Shown piece by piece: positions 60,271 to 64,000 of a stretch of DNA of 64,000 bases. This DNA comes from Torreya grandis (Eukaryota; Streptophyta; Pinopsida; Cupressales; Taxaceae). The DNA lies in contig JARHVA010002006.1 of assembly GCA_037957365.1 (NCBI GenBank), positions 2,141,501-2,205,500 on the forward strand, read 5' to 3'. The position numbers and the translations under genes were made by a program. Positions within the stretch are counted from its first letter, which is position 1. The number at the start of each line of letters is the position of its first letter. Under the pieces are notes generated by a model. The model worked only from the letters and a program-made list of their open reading frames with translations, was not told where the DNA came from and made no database searches.

Positions 60271-62052
60271 TCATTCAAACTTCATTACTCTTACTATGTT
60301 AGTCAACTTTTGACATGGTTATTTATCTCTTTCAACAAGTCATAATTTAAGGTTCTCTTGACTATCTTTTAGTTTCCAATGAATTATTCTTGTTTCTTAG
60401 GGTATAATTGACCTCCTACACCTTTATAAAAACTTTAATTAGCTTTTCCCTTGTCCTTTCAATCTTCTACCCTGTTTCTTGAACTGTCTAGTAGCCTTTT
60501 TTTAGTTGAATTCCATTGCGTACGAATATGTACAGGCTTCAAATGGGAAAAACATGTATGATTAGGATACCATATTTCACCCTCCTATCCTCTAAAAAAT
60601 TATAATCCTTTCTCATTCCTTCAAACCTTCTTTTAATTCACTACTCAGTCCCTATTTAGGCCTTTAGGCCACTATCTATTTTTTTGGACACAGTCAATTG
60701 TGGAAGTATGAATACATATACTACCTATCTATAACTTTGAAAATCTATTATTATATCCTACCCGCTAACCAATAACCAAATTTTGGTTTATTTCATTTGA
60801 GGAATGTTTATATATTCAAGGATTTACTTTAAAACCCTAGGGGTAGGATTAACACAGTCTGTAGGTGCCAAAAGGGCTAAATCTTGTTTTATAAAACCCT
60901 TGAATGGTTTTAAATGCCTAAAAAATGTTTTTAGGTATATTTAAACCTTTCACCCCTTAAAAAATACATAAAATTCACCTTCATGCATTTGCCCATTCAC
61001 AATCACTATAACAAGGTTTAAAAGTATATTAATTCAGGGTTTTGATCTTGACCATATTATATTTACTCTACATATATTTTTTCTATGTTCCTAATTTTTC
61101 AAATTACCTCCTAATACCAATTTACACATATAAAAACTTCTCTATACCATATTACATTTAAGGTTTATCTCACTATGAGTTGAACATAGTCCCACGTAGA
61201 AAAGCACAGGGTTTAAAGACTTATTAACAAATTTATACCTTAACACAAATTCCACTAGTGTATAATGATTGAGTACACTTTAAGAACACCATTTTTCAAT
61301 CATATTAGATTATATAAAATCTTCCTTACTTAGAAACACAAAATCCATATACTCATCCTTACATAAAAAATAGGGTTTAATCCTTAACCTACAAATTGAA
61401 ATAAATCACCTAAAAACATTTGAAAATCATATGGTCCATGATTATATCACATAACAAATAATTTATAACCATTATCAACCATCAACTTAGTTACATAACA
61501 CACCTTGTGTCGACATTCTTGTTCACATTTTATTGCACAGTCCATATCTTCATACAAAAGAGGCAGAGTCTGCATTTTTTTAAGATTCAAAAGGAGGTGT
61601 ATTCTTAAATATTTATTTCCTCTTTAAACCATATGCCTCTTCTTCCTTACACAAAAATAATATATACATTGACCAACATTCTTAACCCTATAACCACCTT
61701 AACCAACTAGTTACTCCCTCAAGTATGTTGAAGAGGGTCTCACTAACACCACCACTAACACATTGTCATAATTACTAATGGATAACTTAAACATGAACTT
61801 GAGATGGCATAGACCCTTTCAAGATTCCCAATCAACTAGACTAAATTGGGAACTCTTTTATAAAGGATAAAAGATCCAAACTTGGTACACAAATTTCAAA
61901 TTTTCAAACTTACAAAAAGTTGGGAAAATCCTTTTCAACCAAAATTAAAATCTTAATGACTTCTAAACCTCCTAGCTATGATAAACACACTTTCTAAGAC
62001 TTTTACTAACTATGATAACCAAAAGGAAAGGCCTTTTAGATATGCACTTGCA
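60271..62052 (-). repeat. Probable 3' LTR of element F, left end unresolved
   Basis: At 62047-62065 the minus strand reads CTTGGTAGTATGA followed by TGCAAG, the same internal/LTR junction as in element A (4452-4470). Leftward the sequence therefore starts an LTR. Over 1.8 kb I could recognise only scattered resemblance to element A's LTR, and the far end could not be matched to 63655. It may be truncated. No gene is seen. Confidence 0.45.
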
Positions 62053-63286
62053 TCATACTACCAAGGGGCAAAGAAGAACTCTCCTTGAAAGTTGTAAACA
62101 ATGCTTTCATGATGTGCTACACTTGTGGATATTTAATCTCCTTTACTTGGCCTCCTAGATCCCAAGGCATATTTGAAACATATAGACCTTTGTGATGCCT
62201 ACTCATGATGGATCCTCTCTAGTTCACTCTTCTTTGCTTTACTCCTCTCTTTCTCTTCCTTTTGCTTTCCTTCTTCAATCTTTTCATGGATAGTTTTTGT
62301 TCATATCTTTGCTTCTAATAGCTTTCACATGGAAGAAACATCTCGATCAAAATCACCACCTACCTGCTCTCTTGGATTTCATCTTGTTCTTTTTCAATTG
62401 CTTTCTCTTAGGATACCAACTCTCCTTCTTCATCTTATCTTAATATTTGTTGTAATACAAACTCAGCTACCATGATATTTTCTTAGTCTCTTATGAGACT
62501 CAAATCCTCTTATTCCTCCATGATATATTATGATATTCATTATTCTTCTATTATATACTCTTTCTCATCACCTTCATCTTCCATTTGTGTCAAACAAGAC
62601 ACCTCAATATTTTTCCATTCAAACTCTTCAAGCACTTGAACTTGTGCTTTCTCTTCCTTATCTACTACTACTATCTCATATGTGTCCCATACTACATTTG
62701 GTACTAGTGTACCTTCTTTTCCTTAAGCTATCATATTCATTAATTCTAAATTACTCACATACAAATCATCCTCTTTTACATTAATATCAACATATTCATC
62801 ATAAATGACATTAGAATTAATACCTTGTATTTTTATGCTCTCCTCTATCTTTTCATGTAATTCTTCACCTAGGTATAAACATTCAAATAAATCATTAGTT
62901 ACAATCACTTGAGGCTGATTTGCCTCCTTATTTATCTCTCTAGGTTGCCTTGTTTTTATCCTCATATTTTGTCTTCTCCTTCTTTCCATTAACTATTTGA
63001 TTGGCCACCTGATTGGCTTCTTCTTTATGACCCATCTAATATGTTGGTTCATAATCTCTCTTAGCTGCTCCATCTTGGTCAGCATCTCATCCATTTTCTG
63101 CCTCATCTCACTTATCTCTTTTTTCATCTCCATCCTCTTCTTGGTGTCTTCATGTACCTTATATTTATGGTAGCTCTTCTCCATCTTTCCCTTTTTCCTC
63201 TTTTCTCTTTCTCTCCTCATCTCAATCATGATGCCTATTAATTCTTTGGCCTCATTTGGACCTATCCTTCCTGACAAGTCTTCCAT
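62036..63286 (-). pseudogene. Element F protein: 417-codon frame, coiled coil plus nuclear-localisation-like patch, unrecognised
   Basis: Read codon by codon from the ATG at 63286, one frame stays in register for 1251 nt and ends 12-17 bases inside the 3' LTR. It has about 13 internal TAA, TAG or TGA codons and no frameshift. Layout: MEDLSGRIGPNEAKELIGIM; then a strongly basic and Glu/Met-rich coiled coil (about residues 20-85, EMRREREKRKKGK, MKKEISEMRQKMDEMLTKM); a middle part with DLFECLYLGEELHEKIEE; an acidic part (DKEEKAQVQVLEEFEWK); and near the C-terminus KRLKKESKRKRKRGVKQRR, resembling a bipartite nuclear signal. There is no gag domain, knuckle, protease or RT. It could be a highly divergent gag or an acquired protein. 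Confidence 0.55.
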
Positions 63287-63640
63287 CTTGTCCTCTTGAC
63301 CATTTAATCAATCTTTCACTCTTCTTTTGTCCTCACCTGGGACTATTCTTCTTTCTTGTCCTACCTATAAAACTCTATCAAGTTCACCTATGAGATAATT
63401 AATACCTCTTCTCTTCAAGCCTTCTTGGATAATGGATGTCACCTCTCACTCTTCTTACAACTATATTACTACCTCTCCTTCATATTCACCTACAACCTCT
63501 TTACTTCATTCCTACAATCTCGGATAGCTTCTTCACAACTATATTTCAACAACATTCAACGTGCATTCAACAAAACATTCTTGCATATGATATGAACACA
63601 ATGTACAAAATCAATTATACCTTGTCCATAACCCCTTCCT

Positions 63641-63652
63641 ACTATGATACCA
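63641..63652 (-). other. Primer-binding site of element F, initiator-Met type
   Basis: On the minus strand TGGTATCATAGT (standard TGGTATCAGAGC) follows the LTR end GATCTGCATCA. The LTR end itself resembles element A's TGATATACATCA. Confidence 0.7.
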
Positions 63653-63654
63653 AA

Positions 63655-64000
63655 TGATGCAGATCATATACCAAATGGTCACTCCTAACCTTATTTCAAA
63701 ATACACTTCCTTAAGTAATGATGACTATCTCAATTCTCTGTGCAAGATTCTAAATTTCACTTGTCAATCTATGGTTTCAATGGTCTTCAACATTCTTGTA
63801 TAGTTTTTATCAACCCTCTCTACCACTCAACAACTCACTCTCACATAAATCATTCTGGTTATTCCACACTTTAATCTCCAATATTCCTCACACCTCTTTT
63901 ATATCTATTTATCCATTGTTTTCATTAGAATAAATAATAACTCATGTATGGTGCCCGTATAGATCTGGGATCTCAAAAATTATGTCCAATATAACCTTTG
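63655..64000 (-). repeat. 5' LTR of element F, continues beyond the window
   Basis: On the plus strand it starts TGATGCAGATCATATACC. The complement of element A's LTR end reads TGATGTATATCATACACA, so the two are homologous at this end. The rest lies outside the window. Confidence 0.6.

Overview
The window looks like intergenic DNA from a large, repeat-rich plant nuclear genome. A conifer or other gymnosperm fits best, because the DNA is AT-rich, very poor in CpG and filled with old, highly mutated LTR retrotransposons, but the species cannot be fixed from sequence alone. I find no intact host gene, tRNA, rRNA, CRISPR array or bacterial-type signal. Almost everything recognisable is a retrotransposon, a LINE, a foldback element or a pseudogene fragment. 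Element names A to F, H and X are mine.

Layout. 1-296 is a gag-like scrap. 302-6343 is element A (+), an LTR retrotransposon with 1.9-kb LTRs, an initiator-Met primer site and only gag/protease left. 8168-9490 is part of an older minus-strand gag (host H). It is split by element B (+, 9493-29177, 2.2-kb LTRs, no pol, an unrecognised acidic reading frame). The 3' LTR of B is interrupted at about 16210 and resumes at about 28625. The block inside it (X) carries the youngest and most CpG-rich element, C (+, 17008-24814, target duplication GTCAT), which encodes a 1005-codon gag-like frame with three zinc-knuckle modules but no pol. H resumes at 29178.

31930-35975 is a 5'-truncated L1-type LINE. 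35976-39390 is AT-rich and empty. 39391-42290 holds degenerate duplicated blocks, followed by a leucine-rich-repeat pseudogene (42259-42535) and a 0.57-kb foldback element (42803-43370).

43371 to about 60270 is element D (-), with LTRs of about 2.9 kb, a gag and a protease. Its 5' LTR is split by element E (-, 52652-58130), a Ty3/gypsy chromovirus with gag, protease, RT, RNase H, integrase and chromodomain in order, all broken by stop codons. From about 62052 to the window end is element F (-). It shares its terminal sequences with A but carries a different 417-codon frame with a basic coiled coil and a nuclear-localisation-like patch.

Most elements are non-autonomous: A, B, C, D and F lack recognisable RT and integrase, and only E shows a whole pol. 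B, C and D share one type of primer-binding site, and A, E and F share another (initiator Met), so two mobilisation groups are represented. The order of insertion can be read from the nesting: H, then B, then X, then C; and D, then E.
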